Assembly (NCBI RefSeq): GCF_021390595.1
Contig: NZ_JAJEJR010000001.1
Location: 1,054,001 to 1,118,000 of the forward strand
Direction: 5' to 3'
DNA from: Paraburkholderia sp. HP33-1
GTDB lineage: Bacteria > Pseudomonadota > Gammaproteobacteria > Burkholderiales > Burkholderiaceae
DNA length: 64,000 nucleotides
How positions within the stretch are numbered: position 1 is the stretch's first letter; every line of letters begins with the position of its first letter. Below, one piece after another: positions 1 through 8,630 of this stretch. The notes beneath the pieces were generated by a model, which had not been told where the DNA came from, did no database searches, and saw only the letters and a list, made by a program, of their open reading frames with translations. Made by a program: the position numbers and the translations under genes.

Positions 1-1
1 G

Positions 2-259
2 AAGGCGGGCACCCGCGCGTTGATCAATCTGTCGCCTGAGCCGGTGTCGAACGTCGTCACGTCGACCGCCGAGGACGGCCTCGCGTTCGGCGGCGTGCTG
101 CTCGCGTTGTTCGCGCCGCTCGCGTTTCTGGTCTTGATGGTAGGCTTCCTGCTGCTCGCGGCGTGGGCATTGCCGCGGTTGTGGCGTGGCGTGCAGGGCA
201 GTTTTCGCGGCATGGCCACGCACATGGTGTCGCGATTTGCGAGGAGCAGGCACGATTGA
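2..259 (+). CDS. DUF4126 family membrane protein, C-terminal fragment
   Basis: The open frame runs in from the left edge without a stop, so the start lies outside the window. The visible part begins K-A-G-T-R-A-L-I-N-L-S-P-E-P-V-S-N, which resembles the conserved KAGSRAxxNxSPEPxSN stretch of DUF4126 integral membrane proteins. It is followed by a hydrophobic segment (about 20 residues around FAPLAFLVLMVGFLLLAAW) and a basic tail with an LPRLWRG motif, as usual at the end of this family. Function is unknown; the protein should sit in the inner membrane. Its stop overlaps the TTG start of the next gene, so the two are probably translationally coupled. The internal ATG at 20 is not the true start. 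Confidence 0.75.
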   Translation, partial: KAGTRALINLSPEPVSNVVTSTAEDGLAFGGVLLALFAPLAFLVLMVGFLLLAAWALPRLWRGVQGSFRGMATHMVSRFARSRHD

Positions 260-2850
260 GCGAAGCACTATCAGGATCTAAGGCGGGTTCAAGGGCGCGC
301 GTTGACGCGAGGGCCGCGCGCCGGTTCGGCGGCATCGATCTGGTGCGCCAGGCCATGCGGATGACGGCGCGCGACTGGCGCGCGGGCGAGTTGACGATGC
401 TGTTGCTCGCGCTCGTGCTGGCGGTCGCGGCGTTGTCGAGCGTCGGGTTTCTGGGCGATCGCCTGCATCAGGGGCTCGAGCGCGACGCGCGGCGCATGAT
501 CGCGGCTGACTTCATCGTGCGCGCCGATCATCCGGTCGATCCGCAATTCGCTGCCGAGGCGCACAGACTCGGCCTGCGCACCGCCACCACGGCGATCTTC
601 CCGAGCATGATCAATTCGACCGGCGCGCAACCGGCGTCGCGGCTCGCCGCCGTCAAGGCGGTGTCGCCGGACTACCCGCTGCGCGGCGCATTGCGGATCG
701 CGCCGGCAGCAGGCGCGGCTGATCATCCGGCGACGTCGATTCCGGCGCCGGGCACGGTGTGGGTCGATGAGGAGTTGCTCGACGCACTGAAGCTGAAGAT
801 CGGCGATGCGGTGAAGGTCGGTAATCGCAATTTCACGGTCGGCGCACTGATCACGCGCGAGCTCGACCGCGGCTTTTCGTTCGTCAACTTTTCGCCGCGC
901 CTGATGCTGCGCGCCGACGAGGTGCAGTCGACCGGCCTGATCACATATGGCAGCCGCGTCACGTACCGGCTGCTGGTCGCCGGCCCCGACGACGCGGTCG
1001 CGCGCTTCGCGCAGTTCGCGCATGACCACGTCGACAGCGGCAAGATGCGCGGCGTCGCGCTCGAGTCGTTGCAGGACGGCCAGCCGCAGGTGCGCCAGAC
1101 GCTTGATCGCGCGAGCCATTTCCTGACGCTCGTGTCGTTGTTGACCGCGCTGCTCGCGGCGGTCGCGATCGCGATGGCCGCGCACCGCTATATGCGCCGG
1201 CACCTCGACAGCTGCGCGGCGATGCGCTGTCTCGGCGTGAGCCAGGCCGCGCTGCGCGCGCTGTTTACGCTCGAATTCGTCGGGCTCGGCGTGATGGGCG
1301 GCGTGCTCGGCGTGGCGCTCGGTTATCTCGGACATCTCGCGCTACTGACGTGGCTCGGCGGCCTGATCGACGTGGTGCTGCCGCAGCCGACGCTGTGGCC
1401 CGCGCTCGAAGGCATCGCCGCCGGTCTCGTGCTGCTGCTCGGCTTCGCGCTGCCGCCGCTGTTGCCGCTCACGCGCGTGCCGCCGGTGCGCGTGCTGCGC
1501 CGTGAATGGGGTGAGGAGGGACGCACGGCGTGGGCCGCCTACGCATTTGGCATCGTGCTGTTCGCGGGGCTGCTGATTCTCGCCGCCGGGGAATTGAAGC
1601 TCGGCGGCATCGTCGCGGGCGGTTTCGCGGGCGGGCTGCTGGTGTTCGCGGGCATCGCCCGGCTGGTCCTGTGGGGCGCGGCACACGTGGTGCGCAGTGA
1701 GCGCGTCAATGCGGGCGTCGGCTGGCGCTATGCGCTGGCGTCGCTGGAGCGGCGCAGCAGCACGAGCGCGCTGCAGATTACCGCGCTCGGCATCGGCCTG
1801 ATGTGCCTGCTGCTGATCGCGATGACGCGCAACGACCTCGTGCAGGGCTGGCGCAAATCGACGCCGCCCGACGCGCCCAACCAGTTCATCATCGACATCC
1901 AGCCCGATCAGCGCGACGCGGTCACGCAGTATCTGGACGCGCACGGCATCGCCGGCGCGGCGCTTTCGCCGATGGTGCGCGGCCGGCTCGTCGCGATCAA
2001 CGGCAAGGCGGTCAACCCGGACTCGTTCAAGGGCGCGGACGCGCGGCGCCTCGTGGACCGCGAGTTCAACCTGTCGTACACGACGCAGCTGCCTGAGGAC
2101 AACCGGATCGCGGCGGGCACCTGGTTCGGCGATACGACGAAGCCGCAGATCTCGATCGAGCAGGGTCTCGCCAAGCTGATCAACGTGAAGCCCGGCGACG
2201 TGCTGCGCTTCGACGTGACGGGCCTCACGGTCGACGCACCGGTCACGAGCGTGCGCAAGCTCGACTGGGGGTCGTTCAAGGTCAACTTCTTCGTGCTGAT
2301 GCCGCCCGTCTCGTTGCAGGATTTCCCGGCGACGTTCATCACGAGCTTCCATCTGCCGGCGCACAAACAGTCGACGATCGATGGCCTGATCGCCGCGTAT
2401 CCGAATCTCACCGCGATCGACACCGGCCCGATCCTCGCGCAGGTGCAGCGCGTCCTGCAACAGGTGATAGGGGCGGTGCAGTTCCTGTTCGCGTTTACGC
2501 TCGCGGCCGGTGTGCTGGTCCTGTACGCGGCGCTCGCCGGCACGCGCGACGAGCGTATGCGAGAATCCGCGCTGCTGCGCGCGTTGGGTGCATCGCATCG
2601 TCAGGTGCGTGCGGTGCAGGTGGCCGAATTCGTTGCGGTCGGCGCGCTCGCCGGACTGATGGCGGCGCTCGGTGCGCAGATCGTCGGCTCGCTGTTGGCA
2701 ACGCACGTGTTCGAGTTCTATCTGGATTTCGATCCGTGGCTGCTGCCGGCGGGTGTTGCCGCTGGAGTCGCGTGTGCGGGCGTCGGCGGGTGGCTGAGTC
2801 TGCGGCATGTGTTGGCGCGGCCCGCGCTGCAATCGCTGCGCGACGCGTGA
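256..2850 (+). CDS. FtsX-like ABC transporter permease (YbbP type)
   Basis: About 864 residues with the double-FtsX layout of large YbbP-type permeases: an N-terminal membrane segment (MLLLALVLAVAALSSVGFLG), a long periplasmic MacB-like domain, a block of four or so membrane segments (residues about 290-470), a second periplasmic domain and a final FtsX block (VLVLYAALAGTRDERMRESALLRALGAS). Such proteins pair with a cytoplasmic ATPase and act on envelope lipids or lipoproteins. I place the start at TTG 256 because it overlaps the upstream stop (TTGA) and is preceded by a GAGGAGCAGG ribosome site; the first ATG, 355, would cut into the conserved IDLVRQAMRMTARDWRAGEL region. The partner ATPase is not adjacent in the visible sequence, so the transported substrate cannot be inferred. 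Confidence 0.85.
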   Translation: MSEALSGSKAGSRARVDARAARRFGGIDLVRQAMRMTARDWRAGELTMLLLALVLAVAALSSVGFLGDRLHQGLERDARRMIAADFIVRADHPVDPQFAAEAHRLGLRTATTAIFPSMINSTGAQPASRLAAVKAVSPDYPLRGALRIAPAAGAADHPATSIPAPGTVWVDEELLDALKLKIGDAVKVGNRNFTVGALITRELDRGFSFVNFSPRLMLRADEVQSTGLITYGSRVTYRLLVAGPDDAVARFAQFAHDHVDSGKMRGVALESLQDGQPQVRQTLDRASHFLTLVSLLTALLAAVAIAMAAHRYMRRHLDSCAAMRCLGVSQAALRALFTLEFVGLGVMGGVLGVALGYLGHLALLTWLGGLIDVVLPQPTLWPALEGIAAGLVLLLGFALPPLLPLTRVPPVRVLRREWGEEGRTAWAAYAFGIVLFAGLLILAAGELKLGGIVAGGFAGGLLVFAGIARLVLWGAAHVVRSERVNAGVGWRYALASLERRSSTSALQITALGIGLMCLLLIAMTRNDLVQGWRKSTPPDAPNQFIIDIQPDQRDAVTQYLDAHGIAGAALSPMVRGRLVAINGKAVNPDSFKGADARRLVDREFNLSYTTQLPEDNRIAAGTWFGDTTKPQISIEQGLAKLINVKPGDVLRFDVTGLTVDAPVTSVRKLDWGSFKVNFFVLMPPVSLQDFPATFITSFHLPAHKQSTIDGLIAAYPNLTAIDTGPILAQVQRVLQQVIGAVQFLFAFTLAAGVLVLYAALAGTRDERMRESALLRALGASHRQVRAVQVAEFVAVGALAGLMAALGAQIVGSLLATHVFEFYLDFDPWLLPAGVAAGVACAGVGGWLSLRHVLARPALQSLRDA

Positions 2851-2886
2851 GTATTCTTTCTGGTTTTTTTTGCGGTTGAGCAGGGT

Positions 2887-3300
2887 ATGAGCGATTTGAA
2901 CGACGAAGTGTCCTCGGACAAGCCGACGGCCTTCGAACTGGTGGGCGGCGAGGCGCGCGTGCGCGAACTGGTCGACCGGTTTTACGACCTGATGGATCTC
3001 GAGGCGGATTTCGCAGGGATTCGCGCGCTGCATCCGGCGTCGCTCGATGGTTCGCGCGACAAGCTGTTCTGGTTCCTGTGCGGCTGGCTCGGGGGCCCCG
3101 ATCATTACATCAGCCGCTTCGGCCATCCGCGTCTGCGCGCGCGGCATTTGCCGTTCGCAATCGCCTCGGGCGAGCGCGACCAGTGGTTGAGATGCATGGC
3201 GTGGGCCATGGAGGATGTCGGCTTGCCGGAGCCGCTGCGCGAGCGTCTGCTCGGCTCGTTCTTCGAAACCGCGGACTGGATGCGCAACCGCAATGGCTGA
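2887..3300 (+). CDS. group II truncated haemoglobin (trHbO type)
   Basis: A 137-residue globin of the truncated 2-on-2 fold, cytoplasmic. The diagnostic residues are present: Phe32-Tyr33 at B9/B10, the proximal histidine His87 (RARHLPF) at F8, and Trp100 at G8 (DQWLRCM), the tryptophan that marks group II/O-type proteins. Proteins of this group bind O2 and are implicated in handling oxygen, NO or peroxide under low oxygen or redox stress; which of these applies here is not visible. The gene follows the permease by 36 bp with an AGCAGGG ribosome site. Its stop overlaps the start of the DUF924 gene by 8 bp (ATGGCTGA), so the two are almost certainly co-translated. Confidence 0.9.
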   Translation: MSDLNDEVSSDKPTAFELVGGEARVRELVDRFYDLMDLEADFAGIRALHPASLDGSRDKLFWFLCGWLGGPDHYISRFGHPRLRARHLPFAIASGERDQWLRCMAWAMEDVGLPEPLRERLLGSFFETADWMRNRNG

Positions 3301-3937
3301 CACGCCGCGGCATTCCACACCGATCCCGTACTCGGTCGAAGCCGACTACGCGGCGCTCGCGCCGCGGGCGCGCGAAGTGCTCGACTACTGGTTCGGTGCG
3401 CCGGATTCGCCGGACTACGGCAAGGAGCGCAAGCTCTGGTTCAAGCGCGACGACGCGGTCGATACGAGGCTGCGCGAACGTTTCGGTGACCTGATCGACG
3501 AGGCGAACGCGGGGGAACTCGACGCATGGCAGGCCTCACCGTTGGGCGCGTTGGCGCTCGTCATCGTGCTCGATCAGTTTTCGCGCAACTGCCATCGCAA
3601 TACACCCCGTGCCTTCGCGGCCGACCGCAAGGCGCTCGATACCGCGCAACGGATGATCGCGAGCGGCGCCGACCGGTTGTTGCCGGGCACGCAGCATCGT
3701 GCGTTCGCGTATCTGCCGTTCGAGCACGATGAAACGCTCGCGAGCCAGCAGGAGTCGCTGCGTCTGTTCAAACAGCTCGCGGCGGAGCCTGACGGTGACG
3801 GCTACTACCAGCACGCGCTGCGCCATGCGAAAGTGATCGAGCGGTTCGGGCGCTTTCCACATCGCAACGTGTCGCTCGGGCGTCAATCGAGCGACGAGGA
3901 GACCGCGTTTCTGCGCGAACCCGGTTCGTCGTTCTGA
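3293..3937 (+). CDS. DUF924 family protein
   Basis: A 214-residue soluble protein matching DUF924: VLDYWFG at residues 29-35, an aromatic-rich LWFKRDD segment near 48-54, the signature LDQFSRNCHRNTPRAFAAD around 96-113, and a C-terminal HAKVIERFGRFPHRN motif. DUF924 proteins are all-helical with a TPR-like fold and no established biochemical role. The start ATG at 3293 overlaps the globin stop; a longer frame from 3215 would run inside the globin and has no family similarity. Coupling to a truncated haemoglobin is the only functional clue, suggesting a role connected with haem or oxygen, which is inference. Confidence 0.85.
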   Translation: MADTPRHSTPIPYSVEADYAALAPRAREVLDYWFGAPDSPDYGKERKLWFKRDDAVDTRLRERFGDLIDEANAGELDAWQASPLGALALVIVLDQFSRNCHRNTPRAFAADRKALDTAQRMIASGADRLLPGTQHRAFAYLPFEHDETLASQQESLRLFKQLAAEPDGDGYYQHALRHAKVIERFGRFPHRNVSLGRQSSDEETAFLREPGSSF

Positions 3938-3991
3938 ATCAACGCGGACCCGCGCGCGAGGCACTCAGCCTGCGCGACGCGGTCTGCGGTT

Positions 3992-5941
3992 CTACTCGTC
4001 GCCGTGCGGCTTGTCCACCGCCGGTGTATGCACGAACACCCGCAACAGTTCATCCGAATCGCCCGGCCGCGCGCCGGTCCAGAACAGCTGCCATTCGCCG
4101 GCCGGCTGCCGCGCGTTGTCGTGGCGGCTTTCCACGATCAGCCAGGTGCAGGCGGTAGTGCGCGGATCTTCGCTCGGCCGATGCTCGATGCCCGTGTAGT
4201 AGTAGAGCATCGGGGCTTCGGATTCGCCGAGTCCGGTGCTGGCCATGCAGTCGCCGTCGTTCCATTCGATATCCATCTTCGCGCCGAGGTCCTGGAACAC
4301 CGAGCGGTAGCTCTTCGCGTAGTCGAGCCAAGGCAGCAGAAGCGTGCTGACCAGCCCCCACACGAGCATCGCGCCCGCGCACCAGCTGAGCGCGCCGCGC
4401 CATTTGCCCGCGTACTTGAACGACGGCAGCAGCCACAGCCAGCCGATCGTCAGCAGCAGCGCGCTGCCGATCAGCGCGGATGTGATCGGCAGCACCCAGT
4501 CGAGCGGCAGCCAGCGGCCGAGCAGATGCAGCGACGCATGCGTGCTTGCAGGACTCGTCATGATCGACCAGACGATCCACACGAGCGCGGCCGCGCTGCC
4601 GAATAGCACGCGGCTCGTCATGTCCCAGCCGGTATGCAAACGCGCCGGCAAGCGCTCGACGCCCTGCATCGCGACCAGCGCGAGCGGCGCGATGAACGGC
4701 AGGATGTACAGCTCGCGAACCGTCGCCGAGCTTTGCAGCACCGCGAAACCGATGCCCGCGAACAGCAGCGGCAACGCGACGCGCGGATCGCGCCAGCGCC
4801 GCCAGGCACCGCCGGCGAGGGCGGCCAGTGCGAGCGGCACGACCGGAAAGCCGACGCTCAGCACGGTGCGCAGCACGAACAGGCGGCTCTCGTTTTCGGA
4901 GCCGAGTTCGGCGACCGAAAAACCGAAGAAACGCCCGACGTTGTTGTCCCACAGCCACACCTTGAAGAGCGCCTCTGAGCGCAGGTAGAAGCAGATCGGC
5001 CAGATCAGCGCGAACGGCGCGAAGACGAGCGCGGCGAGGCCGAGCGCGCCCGCGAAACTGCGGCTGCGGCACGCGGGATAGAGCAGCAGCGCGGCGCCGG
5101 TGGTCGCGCCGAACACGAGCGGTACGAACAGCCCCTTCGTGAGCAGCGATACACCGACGCCGGCGCCGAACATCGTCGCGCCGCTGATGATCGCGTGACG
5201 CCGCTCGCGGGCATCGAGCGGGTTGGCAGGCGGCGGGAAATACGACGCGGCGCGCGGGTCGTCGCGCAGATGCACGAGCACGAGTTCGAACAGTCCGCAA
5301 AAGCCGAGCGCGGCGCCGGCCATCAGCGCGACGTCGGTCATCATGTCGTGCACGTGCTTGACGACGACGAGCGTGCCGCCGAACAGCGCGAGCGTACCGA
5401 TCACGCGCAGGTCGAACCAGTTCGACGCATCGACCGCGCGACGCGCGATGCGCCCGGTGTAGTAGACCGTCAGGCCCGCGAACAGCGCGCTCGCGAGCCG
5501 CGCCGCATCGTGCAGCGGCAGATAGCGGCCAAACATCCACGCGAGGCAGGCGGCGACCCAGTCGTAGAGCGGCGGCTTTTCGACGAAGGGCTGGCCGGCA
5601 TTGGTCGGCACGACGAGGTCGCCGGTATCGAGCATGTGCTGGATGATGCCGAACGTGTAGGTTTCGTCCTGCTTCCACGGCTCGTGACCGAGAATGCCGG
5701 GCATGAGCCAGGCGCACAGGATCGCCAGCGCGACGAGCCACAGCAGCGGACGGATCGCCGCGAGCGTGCGCCAGCGCTGCAAGCCGCGTGTGGCGGGCTC
5801 GGCGGAGACGGCGGAGCTGGATGCTTGAGCGGTGTCGGCGGAAAGCGCGGCCTCAGGCGCGCCGCCTGCGGGTGCGGCCGAGGTCGAGGCAGTTGCGGTC
5901 GCGTTGCGCGCGCGCCATCGCGTGGACTGCTTGTCTTGCAT
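3992..5941 (-). CDS. ArnT/PMT-type glycosyltransferase (GT39/GT83-like)
   Basis: A 649-residue polytopic inner-membrane protein. After an Ala/Thr-rich N-terminal tail of about 60 residues comes a first membrane helix and then the periplasmic loop with GHEPWKQDETYTF, the acidic D-E site characteristic of ArnT/PMT-like lipid-linked sugar transferases. A second conserved loop, GQPFVEKPPLYDW, follows, then 10 or more hydrophobic segments and a small periplasmic C-terminal domain. The family transfers a sugar from undecaprenyl phosphate to lipid A, protein or other acceptors. In Burkholderia relatives lipid A carries 4-amino-arabinose, but no arn synthesis genes are nearby, so the acceptor and sugar are open. 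The gene is transcribed alone and converges with DUF924. Confidence 0.8.
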   Translation of the reverse strand: MQDKQSTRWRARNATATASTSAAPAGGAPEAALSADTAQASSSAVSAEPATRGLQRWRTLAAIRPLLWLVALAILCAWLMPGILGHEPWKQDETYTFGIIQHMLDTGDLVVPTNAGQPFVEKPPLYDWVAACLAWMFGRYLPLHDAARLASALFAGLTVYYTGRIARRAVDASNWFDLRVIGTLALFGGTLVVVKHVHDMMTDVALMAGAALGFCGLFELVLVHLRDDPRAASYFPPPANPLDARERRHAIISGATMFGAGVGVSLLTKGLFVPLVFGATTGAALLLYPACRSRSFAGALGLAALVFAPFALIWPICFYLRSEALFKVWLWDNNVGRFFGFSVAELGSENESRLFVLRTVLSVGFPVVPLALAALAGGAWRRWRDPRVALPLLFAGIGFAVLQSSATVRELYILPFIAPLALVAMQGVERLPARLHTGWDMTSRVLFGSAAALVWIVWSIMTSPASTHASLHLLGRWLPLDWVLPITSALIGSALLLTIGWLWLLPSFKYAGKWRGALSWCAGAMLVWGLVSTLLLPWLDYAKSYRSVFQDLGAKMDIEWNDGDCMASTGLGESEAPMLYYYTGIEHRPSEDPRTTACTWLIVESRHDNARQPAGEWQLFWTGARPGDSDELLRVFVHTPAVDKPHGDE

Positions 5942-6019
5942 GGAAATCTCTGGTCAGCGTACGCAGGGGCGTTGGCCTCGTACTTATGTTTTGCATTGCG
6001 AATGCATATGATCTGGGCG

Positions 6020-6025
6020 ATTGTA
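6020..6025 (-). promoter_or_regulatory. candidate -10 box upstream of the ArnT-like gene
   Basis: On the minus strand the sequence reads GCTACAATCG, a TACAAT box of the form seen elsewhere in this window, about 80 bp upstream of the glycosyltransferase start. No convincing -35 hexamer lies 16-18 bp upstream (a TTGACT is 28 bp away). The remaining 5942-6216 stretch between the two minus-strand genes shows no gene. A GC-rich imperfect hairpin around 6153-6180 may end the SDR transcript. Confidence 0.3.
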
Positions 6026-6216
6026 GCGTCGCATTATTACGGAGGATTACAGTCAAGGGTAGACGTGCGCATTCGATTCGCGGCGGTATCGGTTTGCCGA
6101 CAGATCGATGGCAATTCGTAGGAGGAGAGGAGGTGGAAAAAGGCGCTGTCAAAACGCGGCCGCAGCGGACCGCGCTTCGCGTTTGAGGCTTGCGTCCTAT
6201 TGAACGCGGCTTTCGT

Positions 6217-6963
6217 TTAGCGGCCGCCGGCGACGTCGAACAGCGCGCCCGTCACATACGAGGCCGCGTCGCTGAGCAGCCACACGATCGCCTCGGCGAC
6301 TTCGTCCGCGCGGCCGGGGCGGCCGAGCGGCGTGGTCACGCCCAGTTGCGCGGCGCGCTCGGGCTTGCCGCCGCTCGCATGAATCTCGGTGTCGATCAGG
6401 CCCGGACGCACCGCATTCACGCGCACGCCCTGCGGGCCGAGTTCTTTCGCGAGGCCGAGCGTCATCGTGTCGATTGCGCCTTTCGACCCCGCATAGTCGA
6501 CGTATTCGTTCGGCGAACCGAGCCGCGCCGCCGCCGATGAAACATTGACGATCGCGCCGCCCGCGCCGCCGCGCTGGGTCGACATGCGCCGCGCCGCTTC
6601 GCGCGCGCACAGATACGCGCCGAGCACGTTGACGTCGAACATGCGTTTCAGGCGCGCGAAGTCCATGTCGGCGAGCTGGCTCGACGGCGCGACGATGCCG
6701 GCGTTATTGACGAGCGCATCGATGCGGCCAAAGGTCTGCTGCAGCGTATCGAACATTCCGGTCACGTCGGCTTCGTTCGCGACATCGCCGGCGATCGGTA
6801 CCGCGCGGCCGCCCGCGTGTTCGACGTCGGCGACCGTCTGCTGCGCGGCCGCGAGGTCGCGCACGTAGTTCACGCCGACGCACCAGCCGCGCGCGCCCAA
6901 GAGACGCGCGGTGGCGCGGCCGATGCCGCGGCTGCCGCCGGTGATCAGAACAGCTTTCGTCAT
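6217..6963 (-). CDS. SDR family NAD(P)-dependent oxidoreductase
   Basis: A 248-residue classical short-chain dehydrogenase. The cofactor motif TGGSRGIG is at residues 8-15, NNAG at 86-89, the catalytic serine at 142/143 (NVSSAA), and Y157-x3-K161 (YAGSK). The substrate-proximal PG motif (NAVRPGLIDTEIH) and the C-terminal GALFDVAGGR are those of the FabG-like/glucose-1-dehydrogenase-like branch. The Arg-Asp after the second strand (NYVRD) fits NADPH preference. It reduces or oxidises a carbonyl/alcohol substrate that cannot be named from sequence. The start ATG at 6963 gives MTKAVLITGG directly at the first strand; the frame stays open upstream but without family similarity. It lies 59 bp downstream of the LOG gene on the same strand. 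Confidence 0.9.
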   Translation of the reverse strand: MTKAVLITGGSRGIGRATARLLGARGWCVGVNYVRDLAAAQQTVADVEHAGGRAVPIAGDVANEADVTGMFDTLQQTFGRIDALVNNAGIVAPSSQLADMDFARLKRMFDVNVLGAYLCAREAARRMSTQRGGAGGAIVNVSSAAARLGSPNEYVDYAGSKGAIDTMTLGLAKELGPQGVRVNAVRPGLIDTEIHASGGKPERAAQLGVTTPLGRPGRADEVAEAIVWLLSDAASYVTGALFDVAGGR

Positions 6964-7022
6964 CGCAACCTCATCGTTCGGGTGACGCGCGCCGCGCGCT
7001 TCGCTCAGGTTTGAGCCGGGAT

Positions 7023-7610
7023 TCAGATCGCGTCGCTTTGAACCGCCGTCCACTTGTCGCGTGCGGGCGGCGCGTAGCGTTGCAGCTTGCCGATCAATGC
7101 AGCCGGATCGGCGTCGATCTGAAGCATGTCGAGATAGGTCTTGCTCATGAAGCCTTCGTCGACCGTGTGCTGAAGCAGGCGGATCAGCGGTTCGTAGAAG
7201 TCGGCGGTGTTCAGGAGTGCAACCGGTTTGCCGTGGTAGCCGAGCTGCGCCCACGTGAAGACCTCGAACAGCTCTTCGAGCGTGCCCGCGCCGCCCGGCA
7301 TCGCGACGAACGCGTCGGACAGCTCGGCCATCATCTTCTTGCGATGATGCATGTCAGGTACCACATGCAACTCGGTCAGGCCGTTATGTCCGACTTCCTT
7401 GCTGACGAGCAGCTCGGGAATCACGCCGATCGCGCGACCGCCTTCGGCCATCACGGTATCGGCGATCACACCCATCAGCCCCACCTTGCCGCCGCCGTAG
7501 ACGAGCGCGAGATCAGCTTCGACCAGCGCGCGGCCGAACGCGCGCGCGGCCTGCGCATACAACGGGTGGGCTCCCATCGAGGAGCCGCAATACACACACA
7601 CCGACTTCAT
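7023..7610 (-). CDS. LOG family cytokinin riboside 5'-monophosphate phosphoribohydrolase
   Basis: A 195-residue LOG-family protein (TIGR00730) with a lysine-decarboxylase-like Rossmann fold. The nucleotide-binding VYGGG (residues 38-42), the M-x-x-RK stretch (88-91) and the active-site PGGAGTLEE (105-113) are all present. The family hydrolyses N6-substituted adenosine monophosphates, or AMP itself, to the free base and ribose phosphate. In plant-associated Burkholderiaceae it can release active cytokinin, though many homologues are housekeeping enzymes. ATG 7610 is used; a TTG two codons upstream overlaps the TetR stop (TTGA) and is an alternative. The tight coupling to the TetR gene suggests a shared transcript. 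Confidence 0.88.
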   Translation of the reverse strand: MKSVCVYCGSSMGAHPLYAQAARAFGRALVEADLALVYGGGKVGLMGVIADTVMAEGGRAIGVIPELLVSKEVGHNGLTELHVVPDMHHRKKMMAELSDAFVAMPGGAGTLEELFEVFTWAQLGYHGKPVALLNTADFYEPLIRLLQHTVDEGFMSKTYLDMLQIDADPAALIGKLQRYAPPARDKWTAVQSDAI

Positions 7611-7612
7611 GC

Positions 7613-8338
7613 TCAACTGTCCTTCGATTCGTTGCGAGGGGCGGCGCCTTCACGGGGCGGCAGGTAGTCGTAGAACTCGCGCTTGGGTAGCTTGCCCGTG
7701 ACAAGGTCGTCGAACAGTTGCCGCGAGCGACCGCGCAGGTACGGCGCCATCAGCGAGACGATCTGCACGCTCACCTGATGCAGCTCCTCGCGGATCGCTT
7801 CCTGCTCGTTGTATTTGCGCGGATTCATCACGAACTGATATGACAGCCAGTACGTGCCGATCACGCCGACGTTGGTCGCGATCACCTGCATTTCCTGCGG
7901 CGTCGCGACCATTTCGCCGTCGGCGACGAGCTGCTCGCAAAACTGGCTCGCAAAGCGCACCTTGTGGCTGATGATCTGCTTGAAGTGCGTCTCGAGTGTG
8001 CGGTTGCGCGCGAGCAGGTCGTTCAGGTCGCGGTACAGGAAGCGGTAGCGCCATGTGAAATCGACCATGTACTGCAGGTACGACCACATTTCGTCGATGG
8101 TCGCGCGATGGTCGTCGGGGAAACGCAGACGCTTCTCGATCTCCTGCTCGAACTGGCTGAAGATGCTGTTGATGATGTCGTCTTTGTTGCGGAAGTGGTA
8201 GTACAGGTTGCCTGGACTGATCTCCATTTCCTCGGCGATGGTCGTCGTCGTGACGTTCGGCTCGCCGATTTCGTTGAACAGCTTCAACGACAGTTCGAGA
8301 ATCCGTTCGCGCGTGCGGCGGGGAGGTTTGGCTTCCAT
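7613..8338 (-). CDS. TetR/AcrR family transcriptional regulator
   Basis: A 241-residue regulator. The N-terminal TetR helix-turn-helix occupies about residues 8-55 (ILELSLKLFNEIGEPNVTTTTIAEEMEIS then PGNLYYHFRNKDDI, where GNLYYHF is the signature). The rest is an all-helical ligand-binding domain ending in an acidic tail. The C-terminal type (MWSYLQYMVDFTWRYRFLYRDLNDLL) is common in beta- and gammaproteobacterial regulators next to fatty-acid or redox genes; the ligand is unknown. The gene is preceded by a 180-nt leader and a promoter with an inverted repeat across the -10 box, which suggests autorepression. It is followed directly by the LOG gene. Confidence 0.9.
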   Translation of the reverse strand: MEAKPPRRTRERILELSLKLFNEIGEPNVTTTTIAEEMEISPGNLYYHFRNKDDIINSIFSQFEQEIEKRLRFPDDHRATIDEMWSYLQYMVDFTWRYRFLYRDLNDLLARNRTLETHFKQIISHKVRFASQFCEQLVADGEMVATPQEMQVIATNVGVIGTYWLSYQFVMNPRKYNEQEAIREELHQVSVQIVSLMAPYLRGRSRQLFDDLVTGKLPKREFYDYLPPREGAAPRNESKDS

Positions 8339-8521
8339 GTCGTCCGGCCCTGGTTATGCCGGGCTGGGCGCGCGGCGGCGTGCCGCTGCTGCGTGTTCCA
8401 CCCGGATGCGGTTGGTATTTTGAGCGCTCCCGAACCCGCCGCCATGCGGCGGGCCCCCCGAAAGGGCAGGACGACGTCAGGCGGTGTTGCGACTACGCCG
8501 ACGCTTTCCTGTCAGACCATC

Positions 8522-8554
8522 GAACGATTATAAACCGAGCGTTCTAATACCCAA
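8522..8554 (-). promoter_or_regulatory. promoter and likely operator of the TetR gene
   Basis: On the minus strand TTGGGT (8554-8549) and a perfect TATAAT (8532-8527) are 16 bp apart. The arms GAACG and CGTTC (8522-8526 and 8540-8544) flank the -10 box, separated by 13 bp, so a bound dimer would block RNA polymerase. The first half (AGAACGCTCGGT on the minus strand) is typical of TetR-family operators. The leader 8339-8521 holds a GC-rich hairpin near 8426-8446 but no gene. Confidence 0.5.
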
Positions 8555-8601
8555 CCGCCTGCGCGGATTTTCATTCTGTAAGACAAGGCGGAGCGTGCGC
8601 T

Positions 8602-8625
8602 GATGCGGGCGCTTCAACCCGCATC
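8602..8625 (-). terminator. hairpin downstream of dgkA
   Basis: GATGCGGG and CCCGCATC form a perfect 8-bp stem with an 8-nt loop, 6 bp beyond the dgkA stop. No T-run follows on the minus strand, so it may be a 3' stabilising hairpin rather than an intrinsic terminator. Confidence 0.35.
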
Positions 8626-8630
8626 GAATC

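Noticed and set aside
1342..3318. 658-codon frame antisense to the FtsX permease and globin
   Set aside because: No conserved motif; overlaps two well-supported genes completely.
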